A model generated the notes under the pieces. The model saw only the letters and a program-made list of their open reading frames with translations, did not search any database and was not told where the DNA came from. A DNA stretch of 64,000 bases. Origin: Ischnura elegans (taxonomy: Eukaryota > Arthropoda > Insecta > Odonata > Coenagrionidae). The stretch is from positions 9,686,607 to 9,750,606 of the forward strand of contig NC_060258.1 in assembly GCF_921293095.1 (NCBI RefSeq). The letters run 5' to 3'. Positions 33,243 through 44,084 of this stretch are shown here, one piece after another (the stretch's first letter is position 1; every line of letters starts with the position of its first letter). The position numbers and the translations under genes were made by a program.

Positions 33243-33692
33243 GTGTTTAGGAGTTTGAAAAACTCTCTATTTCGGTTTAAAAGGAAAATGGTGGGCAAAA
33301 GATGTATCGTGCCAGGTTGTACCTCTGGGTATGACTCTAACTTAGAAAAGGTGCATATCTTTTTGGTGCCAAGGGAAGAAAGACTACGAGCTGAGCGGCA
33401 GAGGTGCATTCCTCGTGATAATTTTATCGTCAAGTATCCGCAAGTTGTTTGTGAAAAACACTTTATTGAATCCGATATTTTTCGTGAGAAGATTATCACG
33501 GACAACGAGGGAAACGTCGCACAGTGGTCCGGATCGCGAGAAAGTCAGACAAAAATCAGATTTTCGTTGGATGTCTTGAAAAATTGCTCCCTACATGTTA
33601 TTTGGCGAGCTATTTTCATTTCTGCAGTTATTTTTACGAAAAAACTATTATTTCATGCGATATCGTGGAACTTTTACCTATTAACTCGCTAA
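33243..33692 (+). pseudogene. THAP-domain exon of a transposon-derived gene
   Basis: From the ATG at 33288 the frame reads MVGKRCIVPGCTSGYDSNLE, then a spacer with RQRCIPRDNF, and VVCEKHFIESDIFREK. This gives the THAP zinc ligands C-x4-C and C-x2-H (CEKH) at about residues 6, 11, 56 and 59 from that ATG, the normal spacing for this 80-90-residue DNA-binding finger. The central Trp and the Phe-Pro pair are not well kept. The frame then runs into non-conserved sequence with no further domain, so it is either a first exon or a fragment. THAP fingers bind the ends of P-type transposons. The companion C-terminal remnant at 34035-34740 is on the opposite strand, so the locus has probably been rearranged. 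Confidence 0.7.
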
Positions 33693-34034
33693 TTGTAACG
33701 CTGACTGCATAGATAAACGGTAATCATGATAAAATATGAAAATAAATGATAACTAGTTGTATAGAATGAGTTAATATTCTTTCAAATTAGTCAATAAAAA
33801 AACGGCTAAAAGTAGGGTTTTTGGGTGCATTGACTTACGTTAAAGAGGTACGATTTCCAGATTTCGAGAGATTCTTCTGTATGGACTAAAAAGTAATTAC
33901 TAAATTAGTGTCAAAATAGTATTTAAGTGACTCTTTTATTCTCATAAAAGCATGGTTAATTCCTCATAAATTTACAATAATGTATTATAATTGTTCAGCA
34001 TCAGATTCTTCTGAATCCCACCCATCCTCCTCTT

Positions 34035-34740
34035 CTCATTCACTCGAAAAATTTTGACTCTTGCAAGACCAAGAGATCACGAACCTCCTGCGGAAGATCT
34101 AAAAGGCCCCGGCATTTGTTTAGTTCAGTTCCTAATGTGCTAATAAAAGGATCCGATATTAGGATCAGTCTCCGGAAAATATCCTCAATAGTTTGAAGTC
34201 GAGATATTTTTATCGCGTGATGCTCGCGATATATTCTAATGTCTTTATTGCGAGATTCCTGGGCCTCCTCCGACAGTTCTCCAATACGAAGAAGAGCCGA
34301 CTCGATGTCATCTGCACCACTTTGTGCACAGTGGGTGGCATGTAAAACCAACCATAATGTCTCACAAAATTTTCCGCTGTATCCATACAGAACTTTTTAA
34401 ATTTTACTGAATCAATAAAAAATCCGCAAGACAAAGACCTTAAAATTGTTGAGAAGTGAAAGATTAACTCTTCTTCTACTCCTGAAAATTAATTAACTAT
34501 GTTATATCATGTGAAAAATACTGCATTAAGCAATAATAAAAAGATGTTATATTGCAACAATAAAAAGAAAGCATTCAAATACAAGCATTATTGACCCTCG
34601 CCAGTAATTTCAGCCGATAGGCGGGAATTTTTGAAAAAGCCCCTAGCTGAGTTTTCATCACTGGATGTACCATATTTTGGCTTCGGCACATCAACTAAAA
34701 GGCCCATTCTCTTTTTAAACTCGTAGGTACCAATTAAAAA
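34035..34740 (-). pseudogene. C-terminal part of an uncharacterised THAP-associated protein family
   Basis: Exon-like block 34740-34600 reads KKRMGLLVDVPKPKYGTSSD, then ENSARGFFKNSRLSAEITG. After a likely intron ending TTTTCAG near 34485, a second block reads LIFHFSTILRSLSCGFFIDS, then DTAENFVRHYGWFYMPPTVH. After a frame shift it continues ALLRIGELSEEAQESRNKDI and ISDPFISTLG. I recognise this order (VDVPKPGYG.TNDGNTAR.FF, LSCG, MP.TVHKxLIHG, LSEEAQEARNKD, SDPLIS) from a family dispersed through arthropod genomes whose function I cannot name. A second, independent decayed copy lies at 59160-63159. It is broken by at least one shift and an in-frame stop. Confidence 0.6.
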
Positions 34741-34934
34741 ATAAGACTACTAGGACAATATCCCAGGGGACCCCATATCACCATTAGAATACAAGGAAAA
34801 TACGAACCTGAGGTGCTTTGAAGGTTGCGAAATGCAATATCAGGAAAATCAACAATTTTGTCCAACCAAGTGCAATTCCGCTTCAAGTGCGATTTAAAAA
34901 ACATGGCAAATGCTGGAATGCCAGCGAACTTATT

Positions 34935-35120
34935 CTTAGTGATATCCTCGAAAGGAACGACCTTTCCTTCCCGTGCAGCGAGCATCGAGAAATGATGCTT
35001 GCTGCCATCATTGTCCAGTTTTTGAATTTAAGGATGAGGCAAGCTGCACGGGTGGAGAATGCCGAGGTTGGCCGAGAGTATGCCTCCAGAAGGAGAAACT
35101 TAAAGTTTTTGAAAAAATAA
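34935..35120 (+). other. Possible C-terminal coding remnant, plus strand
   Basis: The frame ends SEHREMMLAAIIVQFLNLRM, then RQAARVENAEVG and a Lys/Arg-rich tail before a stop. It looks like the helical, basic C terminus of a transposase and lies on the same strand as the THAP exon at 33288. No family match can be stated, and it overlaps open sequence on the other strand. Confidence 0.3.
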
Positions 35121-35124
35121 ATGC

Positions 35125-35860
35125 TATTCATTTTAGCCTTGTAGAAATATCTTTTTTGATCGTTCACACCTTTATATTGTTTAACCATTCCTTTGCTTGT
35201 AGTGCCTGTAAGTATAAGTATGCCGTGTGTTGCTTTCCAGACTCTGAATCTACAATTACAGTTATCATAAGGATTAATATTTTCAGTTTATAGGAATTCA
35301 TATTGGTATCTATCCAAGGAATGGCGCAATCCTAGGCAAATTAAGGAGAAACTTTATTGCTTCTCATAGTAGAAGGTTAATCTATTTTTTATGTAATAAG
35401 TTTCAGGGTGTAGTACTCCCTCATGACTATCTCATGTGTAGGATTTGCTCTTAAATCACTATGGGATGTAGACTGTTTAGATGCAGCAGCAATTAAGTTG
35501 GTAATTAATTAATCTTTGGTCATTATAAGGATGTTGGATCAGAAGCAGGATCATGGTTATTTCCTTCTGATAATCAGTACCATCGATGCTTTATTCTGTC
35601 GAATGCTTATCATTTATAAATTTTAAATTAACATTGGCGATTTCAAATCCTTGACCAAATTTAGTTGTATTAATGATTAAACATTTTCAATTTAAAGTGC
35701 TAATCTGATAACTTGAGTGAATGCAATGTGTAGGTCTGACATCATGCCCTAAGTCCACAGTGAAAGGCAGGAGCGGTAAAAAGGAGAGAATTTGTGCATC
35801 TATAGGTATTGCAAGGTTGTAAGGGAATACTTTTCATGAGGGGGATAAATGGATGCAACC
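35125..35860. other. Unassigned AT-rich interior of the THAP-associated element
   Basis: No coding sequence recognised. Confidence 0.45.
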
Positions 35861-35863
35861 TCA

Positions 35864-36063
35864 CCCTAGTGAAAATCTCCATAGGATTTCTTTGTCCTTT
35901 AGTAATTTGACAATGGGAAATGATTGTTCCTATAGGAAAATTTTAGGTTCCTATGGGAAAATAAAATTTTCCTGTAGGAACATAAAAATTTCCTATAGAA
36001 ACAAATGTTTCCCATTGTCAAATTACTATTGGAAAAAAAATCCTGTAGATATTTTCACTAGGG
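35864..36063. mobile_element. 200-bp hairpin MITE
   Basis: Ends CCCTAGTGAAAATCTCCATA and TAGATATTTTCACTAGGG are inverted. The pairing continues through TAGTAATTTGACAATGGGAA and its complement, so almost the whole element folds back. The centre repeats TTCCTATRGGAA palindromes. Confidence 0.8.
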
Positions 36064-36370
36064 TATGCTGAGCATATTTTGGGAGAATGATGGGCATATG
36101 TTAAAAACATATGTTGGGCATAATTGGATACCATGCTGAGCATATGTTAAAAACATATGTTGGGCATAAGTGGGTAATATGCTGAGCATATGTTAAAAAC
36201 ATATGTTGAGCATATGTGGAAAATATGCTGAGCATATGTTGAAAACTTGTGTTGAACATATGTTGAGCATATGCCTTGCCGGACATTTACATATGCTCAG
36301 CATGTGCTCAAATTATGTTGAACACATCTTACATATGTGTTGAAAATGCCCTGAGCATACTCTGAACACA
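36064..36370. repeat. GAGCATATGTT/AACATATG minisatellite
   Basis: About four units of 57-58 bp built on ATGCTGAGCATATGTTAAAA, then ACATATGTTGGGCATAA. They are followed by shorter degenerate units. CATATG palindromes occur at least a dozen times. It directly abuts the hairpin MITE. Confidence 0.8.
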
Positions 36371-36379
36371 AATTGTGCT

Positions 36380-38520
36380 GCAGCTAATACAGCAGTGGCG
36401 AAACAATGGGGGAGGCGTGAGGAGATAGATAGGAAAAAAATTAATGAAAAGTAGAAAAAAAGATGATTTTCGGTGGGTATTGGAAAGGAAAATTAATTGG
36501 CCTGAGCTATGGAACTCGAGAGGTAAATATTCGGTCTTAAGTTTTACTGTTGAGAGGACTTATTTAGCAGTTACGCTTGTTACAAATAATCAATGTGAAA
36601 GCTGTAGCGGCAAAGTTACGCGAAAGCTTTTTGGCTAGGTCGGCACTCGTTTCTCCTAAGTACCTAGGAATAGTAAAGGGAGATTGTCATTGCTTCTTTA
36701 TTGCCGCTTCATTTACTAAGTTTTCAGCCTAATACTTCTGTCCATGCTATTGAGTACCTTGCCGATATTCTCCGTTAACACTTCGCAGTTTTGCTTCCAT
36801 TGCAAGGTAATTTCGACCGATGTCCTTTTCAGGTGGGTATATTATCTTCACACCATCGTCCTATTTGTCTTAAATGGCTCGCAGAAATGGGATCTACAAA
36901 AAAACACACCTATATTATTTATCCCCGTGGGATTAAGCATTCAAACACCCGATTTCGTAGGCTATTTTATGACCGTTTACGGAAGCTACTGCACCAGTTT
37001 TCACGAATAAAGCTATTTTATATTCTTTAAAACTGAAGCGCGTAAGAGTGAGTACATGCGCGAAGCACGGCTTACAAAATTTTATAAATATAGTCCATCA
37101 AGTTACCTCACAGCCATATCAACCCATGTAATACGCCCGGAACGACCGGACGAGTGTACTGCTAGCGCTTGACGGCCGGCATGGGAACTAATCGGACAGT
37201 AAGGGAACGTACGTGGAGCCGCGGACGCCGGGGGCTGGCCTATCCTTACTCTGAGTTGTAATCGGGAATGCGCGCGGCGGCCATGTTCTCAGTAAGTTAA
37301 AACGGGCGGGATTTCAAAAACACGTTATGAGTATGCAGCCTTGAGTGCAGAAGCAGAAGCTGGAATGATGGTACTATATAAGGCCGATGTATTTCATATC
37401 AAGCATGTATGTACCGGTTTTACATTCAAATAAAAATGTGGAAACTACAGCTGACTGCAGAATAGTGCCTTCGTAAGTTTAAAGCTACGAGGAAAAAAAT
37501 TAAAAGCGTTACCAATCGTTATAAAGCGTTGGAGTTACTGTTGTCCGATTAATTTTATCGAGAAAAAAAACTATTAAGCATTTTGAGGCACACATCTAGC
37601 GTTAAATCTCTATTATTAACCTTTAGAGTAAATTACATTCACAAGAATGAAGATAGTTGACAGCACGCATTCAGTGGCGCCGACTCCATGGGGCCTGAGG
37701 GTGCCCGAGCCCCCTCAAAGATTCGTTTGGGGGGGCGCAGCCCCCTCAATAACTCAAGAAAATAATTAATTTATATTATGCTTTTTGAAATCACAAACAT
37801 ATATTGGTATTTTCCCATGTTTGACGATAGATACCTTTTAAAACACTTTCAATAATGTGTTAAAGCAAATAATTTTAAGGTAGTAAGCAGGTTAACTGAA
37901 AACAAGTGGTACAACAACAGCTTCAGAGGGGGGGGCTGGTACTGAATAGAGGGGGATAGATGATCTTGGGAAATGCGCTAATGTAACTATCCCACGGTAG
38001 ACATCTCTTTCAAATATCCTAAGGGGACGCACCACCTCGCAAAAAATATGATTGCATGCCGTCTCGGCATTTACACTGCCGCGATGGATTTCTGTCTGAT
38101 GTATACATTCTTATCTACCAAACGCCATTTCAGCGGCACACCTATCTGATACTCGGCTTCATCCAACTTTTTATTTTCAACAGGTAGCTCGCTTTACCCC
38201 CACTCCTACTGTCGAGTGCTAGCGGACAACCGGAGGCGTCCATTATTTTCAGTCCATCTTAGGAAGTTCTCACGAGATAAGAAGATGAATTCGAATTGCT
38301 ATCACGGAGAAACCAAATATCTAGAGAAAATATCCCTTTGTCTGTGACTAATCTCGCAAATCTCTCTTTGTTCTCATTCCAAGGAATTAGATACAGAACA
38401 GTAAACTGTGTTTTGTTACCCTCAGTTATTATACCATTGCATGGTAATCGGTTTTTAGCTTTGTTTATGATTTTCAAGACTTCATTTGATCCCCAATCAA
38501 CATCTGTTGCAATCTACAGT
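36380..38520. other. Unassigned sequence and element end
   Basis: Includes the right inverted end of the THAP-associated element (37140-37290). A GC-rich CCATGGGGCCTGAGGGTGCC segment with GGGGGGGCGCAGCCCCCTCA at 37685-37750 may be a MITE end. The ACATCTCTTTCAAATATCCT word recurs at 38000. No gene was recognised. Confidence 0.4.
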
Positions 38521-38526
38521 TTACTG

Positions 38527-39125
38527 CAGTGGGGTCGATTCCTTCATCAAAGAAAAATGTAGTCATTGATTGCGATTTCTTACCCACCATTAGTGTATTC
38601 ACAATATACAAACTATTTGGTTTCAGAAATCCCAGTTTAGACGAATGGCAAAGGTCAATTTTAACCGCATTTGAAAAAGGCCAGATTGGCGCCCATGCGA
38701 TGCCACTCCACGTGACGCCACAGGGACCTAGTAGTCATGAGGAGTTTTACATGGTCTGAGATTACCAATGCATGCATGAGGCACAGGGTTCAGGGAAACA
38801 TCTCTTAATAATCGCCAATTGAAACTGACTATGGTCGGAAAGTTTCCTTCGTTTGATAGGGTATTAATAATTCTTACTTAAATTAAGAGGTAGCATCGCA
38901 GCGGCGCACACATCCTCGCCCCAACGTCACCTCACACGGCAGAAGCAGGAACCAGAATGAAGTCACACAGGCTTTTCCCATCATTCGTATTTAGCCGTCG
39001 CGTTTTCACACGATTGGAAATTTTCACTTTTCATTTCATCGCGAAAAATAGATATCGTTATTTAGAAATCTAAGTGCGTGAAATACGTACTCCAGGAGTA
39101 ATAATCTTTCGATTTAGGATATAAT
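38527..39125 (-). mobile_element. MITE family A, copy 4 (inverted)
   Basis: Starts CAGTGGGGTCGATTCCTTCA and follows the family through CACGTGACGCCACAGGGACC and CTCCAGGAGTAATAATCTTT. The last 20-30 bp of the far end are replaced by unrelated sequence, so that end is truncated. Confidence 0.75.
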
Positions 39126-39464
39126 GAAATAATGAGGGGCCTTTCTCCGCCTCCGCACGTGAACAATATCCACTTCCGAGTCTTCCAATTGTGTCTTATC
39201 ATATCTTCGAACCGTGTGCGCCGTTTGTAAATAGCGGCATTTGAATTGAAGTTATGGTGCCAAAACCGCTCCATTTTTCTTTCTTACTTTATTCTGACAA
39301 ATTTCGAAAATCGAGGCAACAAAGAATGTGTTAATCCTCTATAAACCTGAGCTGCTTCTGAAAACAATCGAATTTCAAGATTTTAATATTAAAAATTTGA
39401 AAATTTATCACTCGTCATTCAACTTCACACCTCAAAATAATACATTGCTTAGATATTTTCAAAA

Positions 39465-39545
39465 GAGAGAATGTTTAGCAAATGAGTCACTTACCTCACT
39501 GAATATGCTCCTTACTTTCGGAATCACATGTTCCATAATGAAAAT
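39465..39545 (-). pseudogene. Exon-end fragment of the coiled-coil/pseudo-zincin family
   Basis: The minus strand reads FIMEHVIPKVRSIFSE followed by the donor GTAAGTGACTCATTTGCTAAA. This matches the last residues (MQHVIPK) of the 15-kb gene and its donor-plus-intron sequence GTAAGTGACTTACTTGG. In this copy the frame stays open right up to the donor, which suggests the ancestral exon continued into another coding exon. Only about 45 coding bases remain. Confidence 0.65.
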
Positions 39546-39719
39546 AGGACATAACCATACATAGGAACATAGAGAAATATAACCTATATCTAATCTACCC
39601 AATTGAAAAGTAAAAGAACCGTAAGTAGCAAGCGGCATACAAAAAGTATAAGACCTTCCATAGAAAGGGCGAAGGCCTTTGTGGGGGGTGTAGGCAGGTA
39701 GAGCCCAGCGAGCAAAGCG

Positions 39720-40600
39720 AGTAGATGACATATACACAGGGGACATATAAAATCAACCATTCGGTGTAAAAACATTACCTCGGATGTATATCAGATAACT
39801 TTTTAAACGATTTGAATAACATGTCAAGTATTTTAGTAGACTTTCAGTGTGATTAAAGTAAAACCTTCGAAAAAATTACCTGATTTGTGGATGCCCTACA
39901 CCCAGGGGACACATTTAAAATCAACCTTCCGGTGTAAAAAGATTACTTCTCATCGGATTTCGATCAGATAACTTTTGAAACGATTGAAATAACACATTTA
40001 GTATTTAAGTACTATTTCAGTGAGATTTAATTACAAAATATGAAAAAAATTTCCATGGTTTGTAGATGCCATACACCCATGCCATACATATTTAATATCG
40101 ACTATCCAGTTTAAAAAAAATTAATTCTCCCCGGGTATCGATTAGATAACTTTTACTACGATTGGAATAACACATTACGTATTTTATTTTAAGTTTCAAA
40201 TTGTTGAAAATACAACCTTGGAAAATATTCCAAGTTTTTTAGGTGCCTTATACGCAGGGGACACATTTAAAATCATGCATCCGGTATAAAAAAATTATTT
40301 CTCCTCGGAATGCGATCAGGTAACTTTTAAAACGATTGGAATAACTTATTAAGTGTTTCAGTGGAATTTTAGTTAGATTAAATTATAAATTTCGTAAATA
40401 TCCCATGGTTGCCATACACCAGGAAACACATTTGAAAATCAAAAGTTGTGCGTAGAAACTGTAAATCTAATCGGATTTTGAATATCTACGTTTTAAAACG
40501 TTCTTAAATAGTTAGATTTTCTGTGCGAGTGATTCACCTTTGAAAATATTTTAGCAAGTCTTGAAGATGTTATTATGCATTAGGAAGTGTAATGAAGAGT
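39720..40600. repeat. ~175-bp satellite, block 1
   Basis: Tandem monomers carry GATGCCATACACCCAGGGGA, CACATTTAAAATCA, TCTCCTCGGATTTCGATCAG and ATAACTTTTAAAACGATTGG. Repeats start near 39720, 39893, 40066, 40240 and 40412. The last monomer is a distinct variant with GAAAATCAAAAGTTGTGCGT, and the same variant closes blocks 2 and 3. Confidence 0.85.
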
Positions 40601-40654
40601 TTTGATTTTGAAGAGACCACTTTATTTTTCAAGCGTTTTCAACGGGTGGGCGGT

Positions 40655-40985
40655 AGGCTAGTGATTAGCGCATTGGATTCCCACGCGGCAGTCACGGGTT
40701 CGATTCCCGGCCGCGGACTTGGGAAAAAAATGCGAAAAATCAGGGCGTTAGAGGGTATGCGTTAGAGTCAGGTCGATTAGAACGTAGGGCGGGCAGGTGG
40801 TCGTAAGTTCCTCCAGTGTTCAGTGGCCGGGTGCGAACCCGGGTTTCCTAATTGACATCCTTTTCCCCTCGGGGACCCGGGTTCTTATCCCGGCCACTGA
40901 ACACTGGAGGAGGGGAGGCTGGAGGCATTTTGTTGCATTTTTTTACGCAGACAATGCGATATCTTAGTAGACCCTGTAGGACCTT
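40655..40985 (+). mobile_element. tRNA-derived SINE, copy 1
   Basis: The 5' part GGCGGTAGGCTAGTGATTAG, then GGGTTCGATTCCCGGCCGCG, has RNA polymerase III A-box-like and B-box (GGTTCGATTCC) elements spaced as in a tRNA. A body with GTTAGAGTCAGGTCGATTAG, AACGTAGGGCGGGCAGGTGG and an inverted pair TCCAGTGTTCAGTGGCCGGG/CCGGCCACTGAACACTGGAG follows. Copy 2 at 45015 is about 93% alike by eye. Confidence 0.8.
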
Positions 40986-41680
40986 AATAGGGTGGTTTCC
41001 TATTATTTTTTGATTATTGATTGATTGATTTTGATTATTGAAATCGAAATTATTAATTTAATAAATTATTACCCCTGTTTTGAATCTGTATTTAATGCTT
41101 GTAGATTTTTAAACGACGATATCTATTTTATGCGATTAAATGGAAAGTGAAAATTTTCAAGCGCGCGAAAATGCGATGGCTGAGCATGAATGCTGGGAAA
41201 ACCCCGTGTGACGTCATTATGATTCCCGCATTCGCCGTGTAAGATGACCTTGGGGCGAAGGTATGTGCGCCGCTGCGAGATAGGCTGCTAGCAGGTAGCA
41301 GAGTACCCTGCTAGCTGATAGAGCTTCCCTTAAATAAGGATTTTTAATACCCTATCAAAAGAAGGAAACTTTCCGACCTTAGGTAGTTATAATAGGTGAT
41401 TATTGAGAAATGTTTCCCTCAGCTCTGGGCCTCATGCATGCATTGGTAATCTCAGACGTATCCTCTCGTATAGAAACTAGGTCCCTGTGACATCGCGTGG
41501 AGTGGCATCGCATGGGCGCCAATCTGCCCTTTTTCAAATGAGGATAAAATTGACCATTGCCATTCGTCTAAACTGGGATTTGTAAAACGAAATAATTTGT
41601 ATATTGTGAATACACTAATGGTGGGTGAAGAATCGCAATCAACACTCTTCGTTTTTTTTGATGAAGGAAGCTACCATACT
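40986..41680 (+). mobile_element. MITE family A, copy 5
   Basis: Begins AATAGGGTGGTTTCCTATTA directly after the SINE. It contains a GATTGATTGATT expansion near the left end, the family core (GCGCGCGAAAATGCG, GGCATCGCATGGGCGCCAAT), and ends GATGAAGGAAGCTACCATAC. It is longer than copy 3 because of the expansion. Confidence 0.8.
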
Positions 41681-41989
41681 ACGGGTTTATGGTTATTTAA
41701 TTACGAGTTCTTAAGGGATATGGTTCACTCAAGTGATTTAGATAGAGTGCTATTATAATTCTCAAGTGTCGACTGCTAATTTCGGTGTGAACCCGTAGGT
41801 ATAAGGCGAATCCAGGATTTCGTTCGTAGGGGTCTGTCACGCAAATCTTCTCATAATTGGTATGAAAACTATATAAAAACAATTACCTTACGAAATTTTC
41901 ACTTTATTTTAAAATAGAAGTTATTAATATAAAGGTTACACAAATAATAGGGATAATTGTATGATCTTAGGTTTTCCCGGCGTATCAGT

Positions 41990-42630
41990 TGAAGAAAAGT
42001 TTCTTGGGTTTTCCACCGGTTGATGTCGTCCATGTCTCCCGACGTTTCGATCCGCGACTTGCTGATCATCCTCAGGGGATCTTCCGAATGCCGTTCTTCA
42101 AAAATTTTTCAGTATATATACACTCCATCCGAGTTCAGGTGGAAAGAAATACATTGGAGAGACCAGTCGGACTATTGAAATCAGAACGAAGGAACATCAG
42201 AGGTGCTTACGGCTGGCCCAACCGGAAAAGTCTGCAGTGGCGGAGCATAGCATCAATGAAGACCATGCCATACTATGGAAGGAGACGAAACTGCTATGCC
42301 GAGCACATGGCTACTGGGACCGCCCCGTCAAGGAAGCCATTCAGATCCGCATCAACCGCAACAACTTCAACAGGGACACTGGTTTCCAAATCAGCAATGG
42401 TTGGAGACCAATAATGAAGTTTATTATATACGACAAAAATGGCGGGAAAACTTCAACAAGCGTGAACCAATCAGGTTACACCTGAACTCGGATGGAGTGT
42501 ATATATACTGAAATATTTTTGAAGAACGGCATTCGGAAGATCCCCTGAGGATGATCAGCAAGTCGCGGATCGAAACGTCGGGAGACATGGACGACATCAA
42601 CCGGTGGAAAATCCAAGAAACTTTTCTGCA
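41990..42630 (+). mobile_element. Compact Penelope-like element with inverted terminal repeats
   Basis: Two inverted arms of about 130 bp (41990-42138 and 42478-42628) share AAAAGTTTCTTGGRTTTTCC, ATGTCGTCCATGTCTCCCGA and TGCTGATCATCCTCAGGGGA. The pseudo-LTR motif CCTGAGGATGATCAGCAAG...GAAACGTCGG is characteristic of Penelope-like elements, which often carry terminal repeats in inverted orientation. Between the arms only the GIY-YIG end of the protein remains, so this is a 5'-truncated copy capped by an inverted terminal repeat. Confidence 0.8.
42135..42415 (+). pseudogene. Penelope-like GIY-YIG endonuclease C terminus
   Basis: In one frame the sequence reads ERKYIGETSRTIEIRTKEHQ-like (GKKYIGETSRTIEIRTKEHQ), then RCLRLAQPEKSAVAEHSINE. 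It continues DHAILWKETKLLCRAHGYWD and RPVKEAIQIRINRNNFNRDT. The YIG, Arg, EH and SAVAEH...H motifs are those of the GIY-YIG nuclease at the end of Penelope reverse transcriptases, and the RPVKEAIxI segment is the usual tail. The first beta strand (GIY) and the whole RT are missing. The frame is open for about 90 residues but has no start of its own. Confidence 0.8.
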
Positions 42631-42984
42631 ATAGGGATATTTTTTGAGTCCCTTTCCTATTTTGGTGATGCGTGATGCGTGACGTACGGCGCAATTTAGT
42701 CATGTGACCAATGTCATGAAGATCTGCATTCTTTACTTGTAATTCGTCTTAGTCTTAAATGATAGGGGAGATTGCAATATGAACGCGAAATATCGAGACT
42801 CCGAAATATCACGAGAGTTATTTTTAAAATCAAAGTGAAAAATTTTAAAACTTAGAGCTCGGGCGGCAGTGGTTGTTATTATTATCCGATTTGAAAAAAA
42901 ATTGTGTGCGAGATCCTTCTATCATTTCGCAACTTTCCCGCATGAGGCAAATTTGATCAGGACAAAAAACCTTTTTTCGACCCA

Positions 42985-43840
42985 CCCTATTGTAGATGCC
43001 ATATACGCAGGGGACACATAAAATCAACCGTCCAGTGTAAAGACATTATTTCTCCTCGGATTTCGAACATATAACTTTTAATACGATTTGAATAACAGAA
43101 TATGGTTTTTAGTGGACTTTTAGTGCGATCAAATTAAAACCTTCGAAAAAATTACCTGATTTGTAGATGCCATACACCCAGGGGACACATTTAAAATGAA
43201 CCATCCGGTATAAAAAAATTATGTTTCCTCGGATTTCGAACATATAACTTTTAATACTTATGTAGTGTGATTTAATTTCAAAATTTGAAAGTAATCCGTG
43301 ATTTGTAGATGCCATACACCCAGGGGACACATTTAAAATCACCATCCATTGTAAAAGAATTTGTATCTCCTCGGATTTGATGAGATAACTTTTAAAAAGG
43401 TAGGAATAACATATTAAGTATTTAGTAGAGTTTTAGTGTGATTCAATATTAAATTTTGAAAATATTCCAAGATTTTTAGATGCATTATACCAAGGGGACG
43501 CATTTAAAATCATGCATCCGGTGTAAAAAAAATGTTATCTCCTCGGATTTGATCAGATAACTTTTACAACGATTGTAATAACATATTTAGTGATTAAGTA
43601 GAGTTTCAGTTTGATTAAATTATAATTTTTAAATATCCCATGATTAGTGGTTGCCGTAAAACCTAGAAACACTTTTGAAAATCAAAAGTTGTGCGTAGAA
43701 AGTGTAAATCTAACCGGATTATGAATATCTACGTTATTAAACGTTCTTTATTAGCTATAAATAGTTATTTAGAATTTATTTGCGACTGATTTAACAACCT
43801 TCGAAAATATTTTAGTAAGTGTTGATGTCGCCTTATCCAT
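42985..43840. repeat. ~175-bp satellite, block 2
   Basis: Monomers start near 42989, 43164, 43307, 43478 and 43650 with GATGCCATAYACCCAGGGGA or a variant. The block ends with the same GAAAATCAAAAGTTGTGCGT variant as block 1. One monomer near 43230-43290 has an internal deletion. Confidence 0.85.
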
Positions 43841-44084
43841 CGAGTTGCCTGTGCCAACTATTGGATGAGAGATATCTTCGAGATTGGTGTGGGGACCAGC
43901 ACTTGGACACGACAACCAAGTTATGATTGCCCGATTTAATGAGATTTACCACCAAATCGCGTTGGCTGCCGTGTCTGTTGCACTGGATACTGCATCCAAC
44001 TTTCACTTATCCAATTAAAACTGGATGTCTAAAACTGGATGTCTCATCCAATCCTTTCTTTGAGAGTAACTTTATAACGATTGC
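43841..44084. other. Inserted segment between satellite blocks
   Basis: Non-satellite sequence with repeated CCAACT/AGTTGG and ACTGGATGTCT words (AAAACTGGATGTCTAAAACT). It probably is a small foldback insertion inside one satellite array, because monomer sequence resumes at AGAGTAACTTTATAACGATT. Confidence 0.4.

Larger units (their letters stand above)
32940..37290. mobile_element. Decayed THAP-associated element with long imperfect inverted ends
   Basis: CCCTTACTGTCCGATTAGTTC at 33061-33081 is mirrored at 37186-37206. The similarity continues inwards (CACTCGTCCG) and outwards (AGCCCCCGGC, then TTGTAATC/GATTACAA) for more than 120 bp on each side. Between the ends lie a THAP domain on the plus strand, a second coding remnant on the minus strand, a hairpin MITE and a minisatellite. 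The target duplication was not identified, so the outer limits are approximate. Confidence 0.55.

Noticed and set aside
36064..36370. Possible CRISPR-like array
   Set aside because: Units are contiguous and degenerate without unique spacers, and the DNA is animal in character.
37685..37960. GC-rich CCATGGGGCCTGAGGG segment as a complete MITE
   Set aside because: Only one plausible end is visible, and no flanking duplication was found.
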